A DNA stretch of 64,000 bases from Paenibacillus marchantiophytorum (GCF_014640555.1 NZ_BMHE01000013.1:62001-126000), one strand, 5' to 3'; shown: positions 1-9,762, numbered from the stretch's first letter. Program-made: numbers and translations. The notes: a model not told the origin generated them from the letters alone.

Positions 1-273
1 CACTTCTTCGACAGCAGCCGCTAAGCGATCCGCAACTACTTGTGATTCTTGGATAAATGTTCGGAATTGCTCTTGCTGATCTTGTTCAACGCCAGCAGAC
101 TTTGAACGTTTAAGACCAAACCAACTAAATACACCTATAAATAAAAAAACAGCCAATCCAGCAGCCGTAAACCATCGAGAATCCGTCATGAAGGCACATA
201 CATTTACAATAATACCAATAAAGATAAAAGCGTAGAACCAAACTCTCTGTTTCCGCTCGGCCTGCATAAGCAA
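1..273 (-). CDS. Membrane protein with two N-terminal TM segments, C-terminus off the window
   Basis: The gene enters the window from its start and runs off the left edge, so only about 91 residues are visible. They show two hydrophobic segments (about residues 13-27 and 34-51) and then a polar, Glu/Gln-rich stretch ending in DRLAAAVEEV, which looks like the start of a coiled coil. This layout fits small methyl-accepting or signalling proteins, but nothing diagnostic is visible. The start is a choice between TTG at 273, seven bases after GGGAGGA, and ATG at 267, which is thirteen bases away. I prefer the TTG. Function unknown. Confidence 0.6.
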   Translation of the reverse strand, partial: MLMQAERKQRVWFYAFIFIGIIVNVCAFMTDSRWFTAAGLAVFLFIGVFSWFGLKRSKSAGVEQDQQEQFRTFIQESQVVADRLAAAVEEV

Positions 274-351
274 CTGGCACTCCTCCCAAAAGGAACCTTA
301 ATGTTAGTTTTTGTTACATTATATCGAAAATAAGAGGAGTTGGAAAGAAAT

Positions 352-386
352 AAAAAACAGAGATCTGATTAGATCCCTGTTTTTTC
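352..386 (-). terminator. Terminator of the SASP gene
   Basis: A hairpin with arms ACAGAGATCT and AGATCCCTGT (one mismatch) is followed by a run of T on the minus strand. It sits just downstream of the stop codon at 410. Confidence 0.75.
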
Positions 387-409
387 CGTTCTTATGTTTG
401 TGTATTTCG

Positions 410-520
410 TTATTTGTTTTGGTTTTGGGTATTCGCTTGTTGTTGCTTGCTAGGTACCGAAGTTTCACTAGCAAATTCTACGTCTTGAGCTGCCTTTTTG
501 TTGTTCTTGTTCTTAGCCAT
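410..520 (-). CDS. Gamma-type small acid-soluble spore protein
   Basis: This is a 36-residue polar protein starting MAKNKNNKK and containing EFASET followed by Gln/Asn-rich sequence. The EFASET-type motif, the lysine-rich start and the QQQ/QNQ tail are those of gamma-type SASPs. These are amino-acid stores in the dormant spore that are cleaved by the Gpr protease during germination. It is shorter than the usual SspE-type proteins and holds a single repeat unit. The start is fixed by AGGAGGTGATT at 526-535. A sigma-G-like promoter lies upstream and a terminator follows, so it is a one-gene unit. The family assignment is by motif recognition in a short protein. Confidence 0.7.
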   Translation of the reverse strand: MAKNKNNKKAAQDVEFASETSVPSKQQQANTQNQNK

Positions 521-563
521 GTTCAATCACCTCCTGTATGAATAGGTTCTCCCAAACAGGTTT

Positions 564-593
564 TTTTATGTGACTGATGTGATGGAAATATTC
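564..593 (-). promoter_or_regulatory. Sigma-G-like promoter for the SASP gene
   Basis: On the minus strand GAATA (589-593) is separated by 18 bases from CATAAAA (564-570). This matches the sigma-G pattern GNATR-N18-CATNNTA except at one position. It lies 44 bases upstream of the SASP start codon. Confidence 0.55.
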
Positions 594-606
594 GGCTAAC
601 AGGTCA

Positions 607-1257
607 TTATAATGCTTTGGCGGGAGCTAGAATCTCATCCTTGAGTTGATTCCAGATGAGCTCCGTTACTTTGCCTTGTCCCTCTTTCACAACAAAAACT
701 TTCACCGTTTTTTTGCCCCATTCCTTATACACTTGGTCTTTGGTATCAAAGTACAAATCGATCTTCTTGCCCTTTATCGCACTTCCGGTATCCGCTACAA
801 CGCCATATCCATATCCGGGAATAAACAAAACCGTGCCGAGCGGGAAGACGCTGGTGTCTGCCGCTATGGTGGACAGCGCCTTATGATCCCGCTTCACCTT
901 GATTCCAGAAAAGGTAATGCCATATTCGGGATGATCTGGATTCTTGCCTGTAGATTCTTTACCTGCAAAATAACCCGTGGCTGTCACTTCTACAGCCTTG
1001 AGCTTGGACAAATCCGAGTCTAGTTTCGGCACGTACCGAAAACTGATTTGTTGTTGATGTTCTTGCGCGACCGGCAAGGAAATAGGCGCTATCTTCCCCG
1101 AATCGTCTATTCGCTGCGGCGTTTGTATATGGGTGACGGCGGCTTCCGTCGCGTGGCTAGTGTGATGATTTGACTCTTGTCCGAACAGCGCAATGAGAAC
1201 ATTAACGACCATCCATGCCCCCAACCATTTGGGTTGAGTGATTAGTTGCAAAAACAT
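607..1257 (-). CDS. 3D-domain protein, YuiC/Sps-like cell-wall lytic enzyme
   Basis: This 216-residue protein has a short N-terminal membrane segment (about residues 10-27, [15 protein letters not shown]) and a polar linker. The C-terminal 3D double-psi beta-barrel (about 95-200) carries the conserved run [18 protein letters not shown], with the aspartates that name the family. Such domains occur in membrane-bound lytic transglycosylases such as MltA and in Bacillus YocH/YuiC. The likely role is peptidoglycan cleavage or remodelling outside the membrane. I chose ATG at 1257, ten bases after AGGGGAGG, over a longer frame that opens at 1299 without a ribosome binding site. It stands alone between the thrS terminator and the SASP gene. 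Confidence 0.8.
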   Translation of the reverse strand: MFLQLITQPKWLGAWMVVNVLIALFGQESNHHTSHATEAAVTHIQTPQRIDDSGKIAPISLPVAQEHQQQISFRYVPKLDSDLSKLKAVEVTATGYFAGKESTGKNPDHPEYGITFSGIKVKRDHKALSTIAADTSVFPLGTVLFIPGYGYGVVADTGSAIKGKKIDLYFDTKDQVYKEWGKKTVKVFVVKEGQGKVTELIWNQLKDEILAPAKAL

Positions 1258-1389
1258 TTTTTTAATACCTCCCCTACTATTGCAGGTTGTCCAGTTCATT
1301 TCAGCTTTAAACCTCCGTATGCAGACTCACTGATTAAGATGTCCTCCTTACGTTCCCTTATACATACCCTATTGGCTAAATTTGAAAAC

Positions 1390-1420
1390 AAAAAAAGCAG
1401 AGAAGAAGTTCTTCTCTGCT
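1390..1420 (-). terminator. Terminator of thrS
   Basis: A perfect GC-containing hairpin (AGCAGAGAAG / CTTCTCTGCT) is followed by seven T on the minus strand. It sits 20 bases beyond the thrS stop. Confidence 0.85.
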
Positions 1421-1439
1421 TGAGGTTTAGGGGTGAAAA

Positions 1440-3374
1440 TTATATTTTTTTACTTATTTCTTCATTGATCATGCCGATTACTTCGTCAATTGGATGGGTT
1501 CCCAGATCCCCTTGACCGCGTTTGCGGATAGACAAGCTTTCATTCGTTACTTCATTTTCACCAACTACGAGCATGAACGGAATTTTTTCCAATTGTGCTT
1601 CCCGAATCTTATAACCAAGCTTCTCATTGCGATTATCAGCTTCAACCCGAATACCCGCTGCCAGCAAACGCTCCGTCACTTTATTGGAGAACTCTTCGAA
1701 GGCAGGAGAGACCGGAATCACTTTCGCTTGAATCGGCATCAACCATGTTGGCAAGGCGCCAGCAAAGTTCTCTAGCAAGAAGGCTGTCATCCGTTCCATC
1801 GTACTGATAATGCCTCTGTGAATAACGACAGGACGATGCTTCTGGCCATCTTCTCCTGTGTATTCCAATTGAAAACGCTCAGGCAGCAAGAAATCGATTT
1901 GCGCCGTCGACAGCGTCTCTTCCTTCTTCAGCGCTGTTTTGATTTGTACATCAAGCTTAGGACCGTAGAACGCCGCTTCACCTTCCGCTTCATAGAAAGG
2001 AAGACCTAATTCTTCCACTACCTCACGCAGCATGCGTTGGGAAGTTTCCCACATTTGATCATCCTGGAAATACTTCTCTGTATCTTTGGGATCACGGTAG
2101 GAAAGACGGAAACGGTAGTCCGTAATGCCAAAGTCAGCATACACTTGACGAATCAAGTTAACGACACGAGAGAACTCTTCCTTGATCTGATCCAAACGGC
2201 AGAAAATATGAGCATCATTCAACGTCATCGCACGAACACGGTGAAGACCTGTTAACGCTCCTGACATCTCATAACGGTGCATCGTGCCAAGCTCTGCAAT
2301 ACGAATCGGAAGATCACGGTAGCTGCGCATATCGGTTTTATAGACCATCATATGATGCGGGCAGTTCATTGGACGAAGGACAAGTTCTTCATTGTCCATC
2401 ACCATTTTGGGGAACATGTCCTCGCTGTAATGATCCCAGTGTCCGGAAGTTTTGTACAACTCGACATTAGCTAATACAGGCGTGTACACGTGTTGGTAGC
2501 CCAAACGCTCCTCTAAATCAACGATATAACGTTCCATCGTACGTCTTAGTTTAGCACCGTTTGGCAGCCAAAGCGGCAGCCCTTGTCCAACTTCGCGGGA
2601 AAAAGCAAACATTTTGAGCTCTCTGCCCAATTTGCGGTGATCGCGTTTTTTGGCTTCTTCCAAGAGGTGGAGATGCTCATCCAATTGCGCTTTTTTCGGG
2701 AATGCCGTGCCGTAAATCCGCTGCAGCATTTTGTTTTTAGCGTCTCCACGCCAGTAAGCTCCTGCTACGCTAAGCAATTTGAAAGCTTTGATACGACCTG
2801 TGGAAGGCAAATGCGGTCCGCGGCAAAGGTCAAAGAACTCGCCTTGATCGTAGATCGTTAGCACCACATCCTCAGGTAAATCACGAATCAATTCTAACTT
2901 GAACGGATCTTCCAACTCTGTGAAAATACGAATTGCTTCTTCCCGGGAAACGACACGGCGCGTAATCGCCAAGTTTTCACCCGCGATGCGCTCCATTTCC
3001 TTCTCGATTTTCACCAAATCTTCCGGATTCAAAGGCGTTTCCAAATCGATGTCATAATAGAAACCATCTTCAATAACAGGTCCGATCCCTAATTTAACAG
3101 CACTCTCGCCATAGATGCGCTTGATCGCCTGCGCCATCAAATGTGCTGTGCTGTGACGATACATTTCTAAGCCTGCTTCGCTATCCAACGTTAGAATTTC
3201 AACGTCTGCATCCTGCTCCAAGGCGAAGGAAAGATCGACGGATTTGCCGTTTACTTTTCCACCTACCGCATTTTTCTTCAGACCGGATGAAATCGACTCT
3301 GCAACTTGTTCAATCGTCGTTCCAACTGCATATTCTCTTACAGCGCCATCTGGTAATTTAACTTGTACGACCAT
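1440..3374 (-). CDS. thrS: Threonine-tRNA ligase
   Basis: ThrRS charges tRNA-Thr with threonine in the cytoplasm. The 644 residues match the usual bacterial length. In order there are an N-terminal TGS domain (about 1-62), an editing domain with HSTAHLMAQ near residue 72, the class II catalytic core with the zinc-binding CPHHMMVY segment, and a C-terminal anticodon-binding domain. The start is ATG at 3374, preceded by CTAGGAGGAACGAAG. The frame also runs upstream into the leader, but there it has no ribosome binding site. Expression should be controlled by the T-box leader immediately upstream. ytxC follows upstream on the same strand, as in other Bacillales. Confidence 0.97.
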   Translation of the reverse strand: MVVQVKLPDGAVREYAVGTTIEQVAESISSGLKKNAVGGKVNGKSVDLSFALEQDADVEILTLDSEAGLEMYRHSTAHLMAQAIKRIYGESAVKLGIGPVIEDGFYYDIDLETPLNPEDLVKIEKEMERIAGENLAITRRVVSREEAIRIFTELEDPFKLELIRDLPEDVVLTIYDQGEFFDLCRGPHLPSTGRIKAFKLLSVAGAYWRGDAKNKMLQRIYGTAFPKKAQLDEHLHLLEEAKKRDHRKLGRELKMFAFSREVGQGLPLWLPNGAKLRRTMERYIVDLEERLGYQHVYTPVLANVELYKTSGHWDHYSEDMFPKMVMDNEELVLRPMNCPHHMMVYKTDMRSYRDLPIRIAELGTMHRYEMSGALTGLHRVRAMTLNDAHIFCRLDQIKEEFSRVVNLIRQVYADFGITDYRFRLSYRDPKDTEKYFQDDQMWETSQRMLREVVEELGLPFYEAEGEAAFYGPKLDVQIKTALKKEETLSTAQIDFLLPERFQLEYTGEDGQKHRPVVIHRGIISTMERMTAFLLENFAGALPTWLMPIQAKVIPVSPAFEEFSNKVTERLLAAGIRVEADNRNEKLGYKIREAQLEKIPFMLVVGENEVTNESLSIRKRGQGDLGTHPIDEVIGMINEEISKKI

Positions 3375-3408
3375 CTTCGTTCCTCCTAGGTATTCATCAT
3401 TTGAACGC

Positions 3409-3665
3409 AAAAAAGCACACATCATCCCATAAGGGACGAGTGCGCTCAGCTCGTGGTTCCACCCTAGTTCGATTCACAGGTTACCATTGCGGCAAGTGAA
3501 TCCTCATCAGCATTCGATAACGAGAATGACTCCGGTATTGTATACTATCCAACCTGCAGATCAGGCAGAGTTCCACGATACGGCTCCAAAGGGGTAAACA
3601 GTCCGATTACTGAAGGAGATTGCAGCCTGGTCTCCTCTCTCTGAGCAGTTATAACAGAAAGTTCA
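3409..3665 (-). promoter_or_regulatory. T-box leader of thrS (tRNA-Thr sensing)
   Basis: The minus strand carries the canonical T-box AGGGTGGAACCACGAG at 3450-3465. It is followed by a terminator hairpin ending in T6 (about 3409-3448), with a structured Stem I region upstream. A plausible Thr specifier ACC lies at 3593-3595. Uncharged tRNA-Thr is expected to stabilise the antiterminator and allow thrS transcription. The 5' limit is approximate. Confidence 0.9.
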
Positions 3666-3719
3666 TGTCTTTGTTCCAAACGCCTTCGTTCATTATTATA
3701 ATTCGCTGCTTGCCCAAGG

Positions 3720-4676
3720 TCAAGGGGAGAGTTGATCCTGCTTCTTCGCTTCCCCCAGATAGATGTCACATGTCCGACAATAGGCGCATACCGTTGTACG
3801 ATCTTCAAAAATTTGTCGAATCGTCTTGATTATTGTCATATCCGGGTCTCTCGTATGAATATAGATGTTAGCAGGTGACACCGTGATCAATGTGCTAACG
3901 ATCATATCTTCAAAATTAATATCTTTTTCAAGCACTTCCATTTTAAAAGAAGCATCAAATTCATTAGCATCAATGAGCTCCAGCCGATCATTTAAAATGA
4001 TAAATTCATGGCCTCCCTTGTGAATCAAATGAGCCACGGGAATCTTAGCTTCCTGAATGTAAACAAAGTATTGCAAGAGCGAAATAAACTCCTGATACTG
4101 ACGATCCATCATAAACTCATCGATCGCATACTCCGCAATTTCCCTTAACTCATCCAAATAATCTTGCATACGAAATAGAATAAAGCCATCTAAGCTTAAT
4201 TGCGGAGCTTCTTCTAGGGCCAGCACGAGCTGATCAGATAACACTTGTTTACGTCGCAATCGACCAGAAATGCTGCTCATAACGGGAGATTCCTCAATCG
4301 GAGTCTCCAGGTGCGTTTGCGTACAATAGCCCTCGATAACATCTACATCTTCTTTGTTCTCATATTTAAACTCTTTGGTAATCAAATTTCGCAGCATAGG
4401 AGACTCTTTGTCCATCATAATATGCTCAGCCAATGCATCTGCAAGTCCTTGCAAACATTTTTTGCGCATAGCAGGCGCATCCTCTTCTTGAACAAGCGTT
4501 TCAACATGAATGGATGCATGGGTTTCAAATAATTCATAGTGAATCGTCCATTCACATTCAGCGATATGTAAAAGCTGCAGCTCGCTTTCAATTTGAGCGG
4601 TTAGCGAACGTACATATGGTTCTATCGTATTCATCAACACAACTGCAAACAGTTCCATGACCTCACTCCTTTCCAT
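3720..4676 (-). CDS. ytxC: Sporulation-associated protein YtxC
   Basis: This 318-residue soluble protein has no clear catalytic motif. It is rich in acidic residues, has a long helical N-terminal half, and ends with a CAYCRTCDIYLGE segment whose cysteines could form a small metal or disulfide site. Length, character and position directly upstream of thrS match YtxC, a Bacillales protein of unknown mechanism linked to sporulation. Two starts are possible: ATG at 4676 after AAAGGAGGATGTAGTAG, or ATG at 4658 after GAAAGGAGTGAGGTC. Both have good ribosome binding sites. The gene runs toward the thrS T-box leader. Confidence 0.75.
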   Translation of the reverse strand: MERSEVMELFAVVLMNTIEPYVRSLTAQIESELQLLHIAECEWTIHYELFETHASIHVETLVQEEDAPAMRKKCLQGLADALAEHIMMDKESPMLRNLITKEFKYENKEDVDVIEGYCTQTHLETPIEESPVMSSISGRLRRKQVLSDQLVLALEEAPQLSLDGFILFRMQDYLDELREIAEYAIDEFMMDRQYQEFISLLQYFVYIQEAKIPVAHLIHKGGHEFIILNDRLELIDANEFDASFKMEVLEKDINFEDMIVSTLITVSPANIYIHTRDPDMTIIKTIRQIFEDRTTVCAYCRTCDIYLGEAKKQDQLSP

Positions 4677-4855
4677 CTACTACATCCTCCTTTAAGAGTA
4701 TATGGTCGATAAGAATCAGATATACAACGAACAATTTGCCATTTCTTTTCAGCATTTTTTGTCAAATCTTTAGTTAAAGTTATTCCAATCGGCAAGATAT
4801 TCATGTTATGATACGGGTAATAGTGCTTAAGTAGCATATTTTGGAGTGGGTACCT

Positions 4856-5956
4856 ATGCAAATGGATGCATCTAATCAACACAAACAGGACTGGAACCGG
4901 AAGTTACTTAACGCCTACTGGTTGCTTGTTTGGATTCAACTGCCATTCGAACTTCTCTATGCCATTTCCATCCAACAGGATTTGGAATTCATCATCAATC
5001 GACTGATCATCCCACTACTCATCATGATCCTCATCATGTCCCTACTTGAATTCATCAATATGTACAGCAAAAGATTTTTGGACTACTACATTATCAGTGG
5101 CGGCGCCGTCTTATCCTTCGCGCTTATTTACTACAATCATGATATGAAATTAGCTCCACTTTATCTTTTTCTCCCAATTTTCGTTTCCATCTTTTACTTT
5201 CAGCTATCCAAAATCATTTACGCACTAGCGCTCTCTCTGCTTTCTATCTCTATCTTGTATTGGATTAAATTAAGCGTTTTCTCCAACTATAAACCGATTG
5301 ATCTCCTTGCCGTTGTTCCCGTCCTACTCGTTGTTTCCATCATAGCTTCGGGAATTATGAAGCGCGGCGCAGAAATATTAACTAATTTGAAAGCCACTAC
5401 CGAACTTAAACAAGAGTTGATGATCAAAAATATTATTATGGATAAACTATCCAAAACAGATGCATTAACAGACCTGTATAATCATATTACTTTCCATGAG
5501 TATTTGGATGAGCTGATCCAGCAAAACGAATCGGGCCATTTCTGCATTCATATCGCTGTACTAGACATTGATAATTTCAAAAAAGTCAATGATACCTATG
5601 GTCATAGGGCAGGCGACGCCGTCTTGAAAAGTGTCAGCAGCACACTGAAAAATCGTGTGGGCCTCAATGATTTTGTCGCGAGATATGGCGGCGAGGAATT
5701 TGCCATCATTTTCACGGAAAAAGAAACAGATGAAGTCTTCGAGACGCTGGAGCGCATCCGTTGGCAGATTTCCCAAATGAAATATGAAGAATTGAGCGGG
5801 CAATCGGTAACGATCTCCATCGGATTATGCGAGTATCACCCTGGGACCTCCAAGGAATCCTTATTCGCCGGAGCCGATCAGTCCTTGTATACAGCGAAGA
5901 AGACCGGCAAAAACAAAACCGTTATTCACACAGCTCCACTGAAGGAAGCTAATTAA
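4856..5956 (+). CDS. Membrane-bound diguanylate cyclase (GGDEF)
   Basis: The 366-residue protein has about six predicted membrane helices in residues 15-170, a short linker (170-200) and a C-terminal GGDEF domain (about 200-362). The active-site loop is GGEEF (278-282), preceded by LDIDNFKKVNDTYGH, as in active cyclases that make cyclic di-GMP from two GTP. The inhibitory I-site RxxD is absent: the equivalent residues (269-272) are GLND. Product inhibition at that site is therefore not expected. The start is ATG at 4856, nine bases after TTGGAG. It is transcribed away from ytxC and convergent with mqnC. The sensory input of the membrane part is unknown. Confidence 0.88.
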   Translation: MQMDASNQHKQDWNRKLLNAYWLLVWIQLPFELLYAISIQQDLEFIINRLIIPLLIMILIMSLLEFINMYSKRFLDYYIISGGAVLSFALIYYNHDMKLAPLYLFLPIFVSIFYFQLSKIIYALALSLLSISILYWIKLSVFSNYKPIDLLAVVPVLLVVSIIASGIMKRGAEILTNLKATTELKQELMIKNIIMDKLSKTDALTDLYNHITFHEYLDELIQQNESGHFCIHIAVLDIDNFKKVNDTYGHRAGDAVLKSVSSTLKNRVGLNDFVARYGGEEFAIIFTEKETDEVFETLERIRWQISQMKYEELSGQSVTISIGLCEYHPGTSKESLFAGADQSLYTAKKTGKNKTVIHTAPLKEAN

Positions 5957-6041
5957 ATCCAGCCCTATAAATCTTTTGATATAGCCCCTATGGGGCAATT
6001 TCAAGAGGTTTTTTTAATGAAGCGCCTCTTCCAGACGCAAC

Positions 6042-6096
6042 AAAAAACGCTTATCTCAACTAATCCCCCGAGTGGATTAAATACGAGATAAGCGTT
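6042..6096 (-). terminator. Terminator between the diguanylate cyclase gene and mqnC
   Basis: Twelve-base perfect arms (AACGCTTATCTC / GAGATAAGCGTT), with a second inner pair AATCC/GGATT, are followed by a T-run on the minus strand. It mainly serves mqnC and may work in both directions. Confidence 0.8.
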
Positions 6097-6111
6097 ATAT
6101 GTGTTTAAACC

Positions 6112-7248
6112 TTAGTTCTGCATCACGAAATCTTTATCAATCTTCACGTTCACGTCATCAAATATGCGCAAAGTCTGGTACTTCGTATTCCGCTGCGCCG
6201 GGATTTTGCCTGCTTGACGGATGATATCCAGCGTCGAGGACACGTTGACTTTGTGCGTTGTGCCCGCGGCGGAAACGACGTTCTCTTCAATCATCGTGCT
6301 GCCGAAGTCATTACAGCCATAGCTGAGCGTCTGTTTGCCAACTTCAGGCCCCATCGTTACCCAAGAGGACTGGAAATTAGGGATATTGTCCAGCATAATC
6401 CGGCTAATCGCCAGGGTTTTCAAGTATTCTTCCGGCGTCACTTTCTCCGCCTTCATATTCGTATTGTCCGGTTGGAACGTCCACGGGATGAACGCCAAGA
6501 ATCCAGGGGTGTTCAGCTTCTGATGAATCACATCATCTTGGGCATCACGGATACGCAGCATATGAAGCGCACGCTCCTCCATCGATTCCCCGAATCCAAT
6601 AACCATCGTGCCCGTTGTATGCATACCGATTTTGTGAGCGGTTTGCATGACATCCATCCAATCACGCCACGAGCCTTTGAGCTTGCTGATTTTGCGGCGC
6701 GTCCGGTCGTCAAGAATTTCCGCTCCGCCACCAGGCAAGGAATCAAGACCTGCTTCGTGAAGTTGACGAACAACTTCTTCCAAAGATAAACCGTCGGAAA
6801 CATCTTTCATTTTCATAATTTCCGCTGGTGAGAAGGAATGCATCGTGATATCAAAGCGTTTCTTGATTTCACGCAAAATATTCGTGTAATAGCTGAACGG
6901 CAAATTCGGGTTCGTCCCGCCCTGCATCAGAATTTCGGTGCCGTCTACATCCAGTGTTTCCTGAATCTTTTGGAAAATCGTTTCATCCGGCAAGACATAG
7001 CCCTCGGCTGAGCCTGGCGCACGATAGAATGCACAAAAACGGCAGTACACATCACAGATGTTCGTATAGTTAATGTTACGTCCGATGACGAAAGTCGTTA
7101 TCGGATCGGGATGCCATTTCTTCATAATCTGATTGGCGGTATCGCCAATCTTTTCTATTTGATCAGATTCGAACAGTGTAATGCAATCTTCTACATCAAT
7201 TCGTCCGCCTGCCTGCGCTTTATATAAAATGCGATCAATCGGTTTCAT
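6112..7248 (-). CDS. mqnC: Cyclic dehypoxanthinyl futalosine synthase (radical SAM)
   Basis: MqnC cyclises dehypoxanthine futalosine in the futalosine route to menaquinone. The 378-residue protein has the radical-SAM cluster motif CDVYCRFC (CxxxCxxC) near residue 65, followed by FYRAPG and the glycine-rich MQGGTNPNLPFSYY typical of the MqnC/MqnE/CofH group. The segment SPAEIMKM and the length favour MqnC over MqnE. No other mqn gene lies in this window, and the gene stands alone between two terminators. It implies that the organism makes menaquinone by the futalosine route, as many Paenibacillaceae do. Confidence 0.9.
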   Translation of the reverse strand: MKPIDRILYKAQAGGRIDVEDCITLFESDQIEKIGDTANQIMKKWHPDPITTFVIGRNINYTNICDVYCRFCAFYRAPGSAEGYVLPDETIFQKIQETLDVDGTEILMQGGTNPNLPFSYYTNILREIKKRFDITMHSFSPAEIMKMKDVSDGLSLEEVVRQLHEAGLDSLPGGGAEILDDRTRRKISKLKGSWRDWMDVMQTAHKIGMHTTGTMVIGFGESMEERALHMLRIRDAQDDVIHQKLNTPGFLAFIPWTFQPDNTNMKAEKVTPEEYLKTLAISRIMLDNIPNFQSSWVTMGPEVGKQTLSYGCNDFGSTMIEENVVSAAGTTHKVNVSSTLDIIRQAGKIPAQRNTKYQTLRIFDDVNVKIDKDFVMQN

Positions 7249-7308
7249 AGCAACTCACTCCTTTAAATTTCTGAAAGCTTGTATCCATTCATCGTATCAT
7301 ACTCATGC

Positions 7309-7333
7309 CAAAAAAGCAGCAAATGCTGCTTTT
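7309..7333 (-). terminator. Terminator of the metA-metI-metC operon
   Basis: The hairpin AAAGCAGCA / TGCTGCTTT with a two-base loop is followed by T6 on the minus strand. It sits 54 bases past the metC stop. Confidence 0.8.
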
Positions 7334-7386
7334 CCAGAGGGTATCCTTCGTTCAAATATGGCTGTTTTTCGAATATCATAGGGAGG

Positions 7387-8559
7387 CTAACCGCGCAGCG
7401 CTTGTTCCAAATCTTCTATAATATCTTCGATGTCTTCCAGCCCTACGGAATACCGCACCAAACCGTCCGTAATGCCGCGCAGCAAGCGAACTTCCTTAGG
7501 CATTGCCGCATGAGACATCATGGCCGGATAGGACAGAATGCTTTCTACAGCGCCCAAACTTACCGCCACGAGCGGAATGCGCACTTTGCTGAGCAATTTT
7601 TTGGCCCGCTCACCGGAGCCCACATCGAAGGAAACGACCGCTCCGTAACCCAAGGATTGCTTCTCATGCACGTCTCTGCGCGGATGGTTCGGCAGACCTG
7701 GATAGTAGACGAATTCAATATCCGGCTGTTCCGAAAGCCACTGAGCCAGTCTGCGTGCGCCTTTCTCTGACATCTCCATCCTAGCTTGCAGCGTCTTCAT
7801 CCCGCGAATCAGCAGCCAGGAGTCCTGAATTCCCAGAACATTTCCCATGCCATTCTGAATTTGCTTCATGCGGCGTCCCAGATTGTCGTTAGCTACAACG
7901 GCTAGACCAGCGAGAACATCACTGTGTCCGCCGAGGAATTTGGTTGCGCTATGCAGAACGATATCAATACCCAGCTCAATTGGACGTTGATGATAGGGCG
8001 TCATGAAGGTATTGTCCAGCATCGTCAGCAAATCATGCTCTTTGGCAAAAGCAGCGACCTCGCTGATGTCTGTAATGCGCAGCGTCGGATTAGACGGCGT
8101 TTCGATGAACACCGCTCTTGTATTGGAACGAAGAGCTGCGCGTACTTGCGCAATGTCTGTCATATCGACGAACGTGGACTCAATCCCCATCCGATTCATG
8201 ATGGTAGTAAGCAAACGATACGTGCCGCCATACACATCTTCCGTACAAATGACATGATCTCCCTGAGAAAGCAGCATAAGCGCGGAAGAAATCGCCGCCA
8301 TGCCTGAGGCAAATGCGAAGCCACGTGTACCGCCTTCCAGCAAAGCTATGTAATCTTCCAATGCCTGACGGGTTGGGTTGCCCGAACGCGTGTAATCATA
8401 CTCTGGCGAAGTCTCGAGGTCCGCTTGATGAAAGGTAGAAGCTTGGTACAAGGGCACGCTGGATGCCCCTGTCACCTCATCAATTTCAGCGCCAAAATGA
8501 ATCAGTTTCGTTGCGAACTTGCCTTGAGGCTTGCGTTTATGATCAGATGGATGGCTCAT
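7387..8559 (-). CDS. metC: Cystathionine beta-lyase-type Cys/Met metabolism PLP enzyme
   Basis: This 390-residue fold-type I PLP enzyme of the Cys/Met metabolism family shows YDYTRSGNPTRQALE, FASGMAAISSALML, the PLP-contacting DNTFMTPYHQRP, and the lysine-containing HSATKFLGGHSD. It is probably cystathionine beta-lyase, which yields homocysteine from cystathionine and completes transsulfuration. It overlaps metI by four bases (ATGA), which indicates translational coupling. Sequence alone does not cleanly separate beta-lyase from gamma-synthase or gamma-lyase. I assign the role by its second place in the metI-metC pair, as in Bacillus. Confidence 0.82.
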   Translation of the reverse strand: MSHPSDHKRKPQGKFATKLIHFGAEIDEVTGASSVPLYQASTFHQADLETSPEYDYTRSGNPTRQALEDYIALLEGGTRGFAFASGMAAISSALMLLSQGDHVICTEDVYGGTYRLLTTIMNRMGIESTFVDMTDIAQVRAALRSNTRAVFIETPSNPTLRITDISEVAAFAKEHDLLTMLDNTFMTPYHQRPIELGIDIVLHSATKFLGGHSDVLAGLAVVANDNLGRRMKQIQNGMGNVLGIQDSWLLIRGMKTLQARMEMSEKGARRLAQWLSEQPDIEFVYYPGLPNHPRRDVHEKQSLGYGAVVSFDVGSGERAKKLLSKVRIPLVAVSLGAVESILSYPAMMSHAAMPKEVRLLRGITDGLVRYSVGLEDIEDIIEDLEQALRG

Positions 8560-9728
8560 GAACGGGTTTCTCCTTCGATTTCGGCTTGTGCTTGGCTTAA
8601 TGCGTTGGCAAGGTCTGCAATCAAGTCATCGATATGTTCGATACCGACTGAGAAACGAAGAAGACGATCATCCACACCAATTTGTTGGCGAATTTCAAGC
8701 GGGATATCCGCATGGGTTTGCACAGTAGGGTAAGTCATAAGGGATTCAACGCCGCCTAAGCTTTCAGCAAAAGCAATTAGTTGAATGTGGCGCAGGATCG
8801 GTTCAATCAACCGGGCGTCAGCAACTTTAAAGGAGAATATCCCTGTATTTCCGCTGGATTGCTTATTTTGCACCGCATAGCCAGGGTGTGTTTCCAATGC
8901 CGGGTAGTAGACTTCGTCGATAAGCGGATGCTCGAGCAAGAAATTAGCAATCGCGGTTGCATTCTGCTCATGACGCTCCATCCGCAGGGCAAGTGTCTTC
9001 ATGCCTCTCATCAGCAGCCAGCTGTCTTGCGGTCCCAGCACCGCTCCGATGGAGTTGTGCAAGAAAGCCATTTGCTCGGAAAGCTCCTTGCCCTTCGTCA
9101 CGATAAGGCCGGCAAGCACGTCGTTGTGCCCCCCCAAATACTTCGTGGCGCTATGGACGACGATATCGGCTCCAAGCTCAATCGGACGCTGTAAATAAGG
9201 CGTTAGCAATGTGTTATCCACGATGGAAACAATGCCCTTCTTACGGGCCCATGTACATACGAGTTCAATGTCCGTAATCATCATCAAAGGGTTGGTCGGC
9301 GTTTCAATAACCAAACCTTTGGTGTTCGGTTGGTACGCAGCTTCCAGTCCATCCAAATCATTCGTATCCACGTACGTAGCCTTCACACCGAAACGAGACA
9401 TGATTTTCTCTAGCAAACGATACGTACCGCCATATAAATCCAAGGAAACGATCAAGTGATCTCCTTGGCTGAAGTAAGCAAAGATCGTTTGCAGCGCAGC
9501 CATCCCTGAGGAACAAGCAAACCCAGCGTCTCCGGATTCCAACTGAGCAATGGCATCCTCAAGCACCTTGCGTGTCGGACTTTTGGTGCGCGCGTAATCA
9601 AAACCAGTGCTTTGACCTAGCTTCGGATGACGGAAAGCAGTAGCTTGATAAACAGGGAAGCTTACAGCCCCGGTAACAGGTTCTTCAATGGAGCCAATTT
9701 GAGCGAGACGACTTTCGATTTTCAACAA
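8556..9728 (-). CDS. metI: Cystathionine gamma-synthase / O-acetylhomoserine thiolyase
   Basis: This is a second 390-residue Cys/Met metabolism PLP enzyme, with FDYARTKSPTRKVLE, CSSGMAALQ, VDNTLLTPYLQRP and HSATKYLGGHND (PLP lysine in ATKYLGG). It should condense O-acetylhomoserine with cysteine or sulfide, directly downstream of metA, which makes the activated homoserine. The start is taken as TTG at 9728, eight bases after GAGGAGG. This gives a length equal to its paralogue. An upstream ATG at 9791 lacks a ribosome binding site and overlaps metA. The pair metI-metC looks like an ancient tandem duplication. Confidence 0.85.
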   Translation of the reverse strand: MLKIESRLAQIGSIEEPVTGAVSFPVYQATAFRHPKLGQSTGFDYARTKSPTRKVLEDAIAQLESGDAGFACSSGMAALQTIFAYFSQGDHLIVSLDLYGGTYRLLEKIMSRFGVKATYVDTNDLDGLEAAYQPNTKGLVIETPTNPLMMITDIELVCTWARKKGIVSIVDNTLLTPYLQRPIELGADIVVHSATKYLGGHNDVLAGLIVTKGKELSEQMAFLHNSIGAVLGPQDSWLLMRGMKTLALRMERHEQNATAIANFLLEHPLIDEVYYPALETHPGYAVQNKQSSGNTGIFSFKVADARLIEPILRHIQLIAFAESLGGVESLMTYPTVQTHADIPLEIRQQIGVDDRLLRFSVGIEHIDDLIADLANALSQAQAEIEGETRS

Positions 9729-9762
9729 AGGGAGTTCCTCCTCATGGGTATGGTTTTCAATT

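Noticed and set aside
6214..6789. 191-codon plus-strand frame opposite mqnC
   Set aside because: The minus-strand gene is a certain radical-SAM enzyme. The opposite frame has no family sequence and no ribosome binding site.
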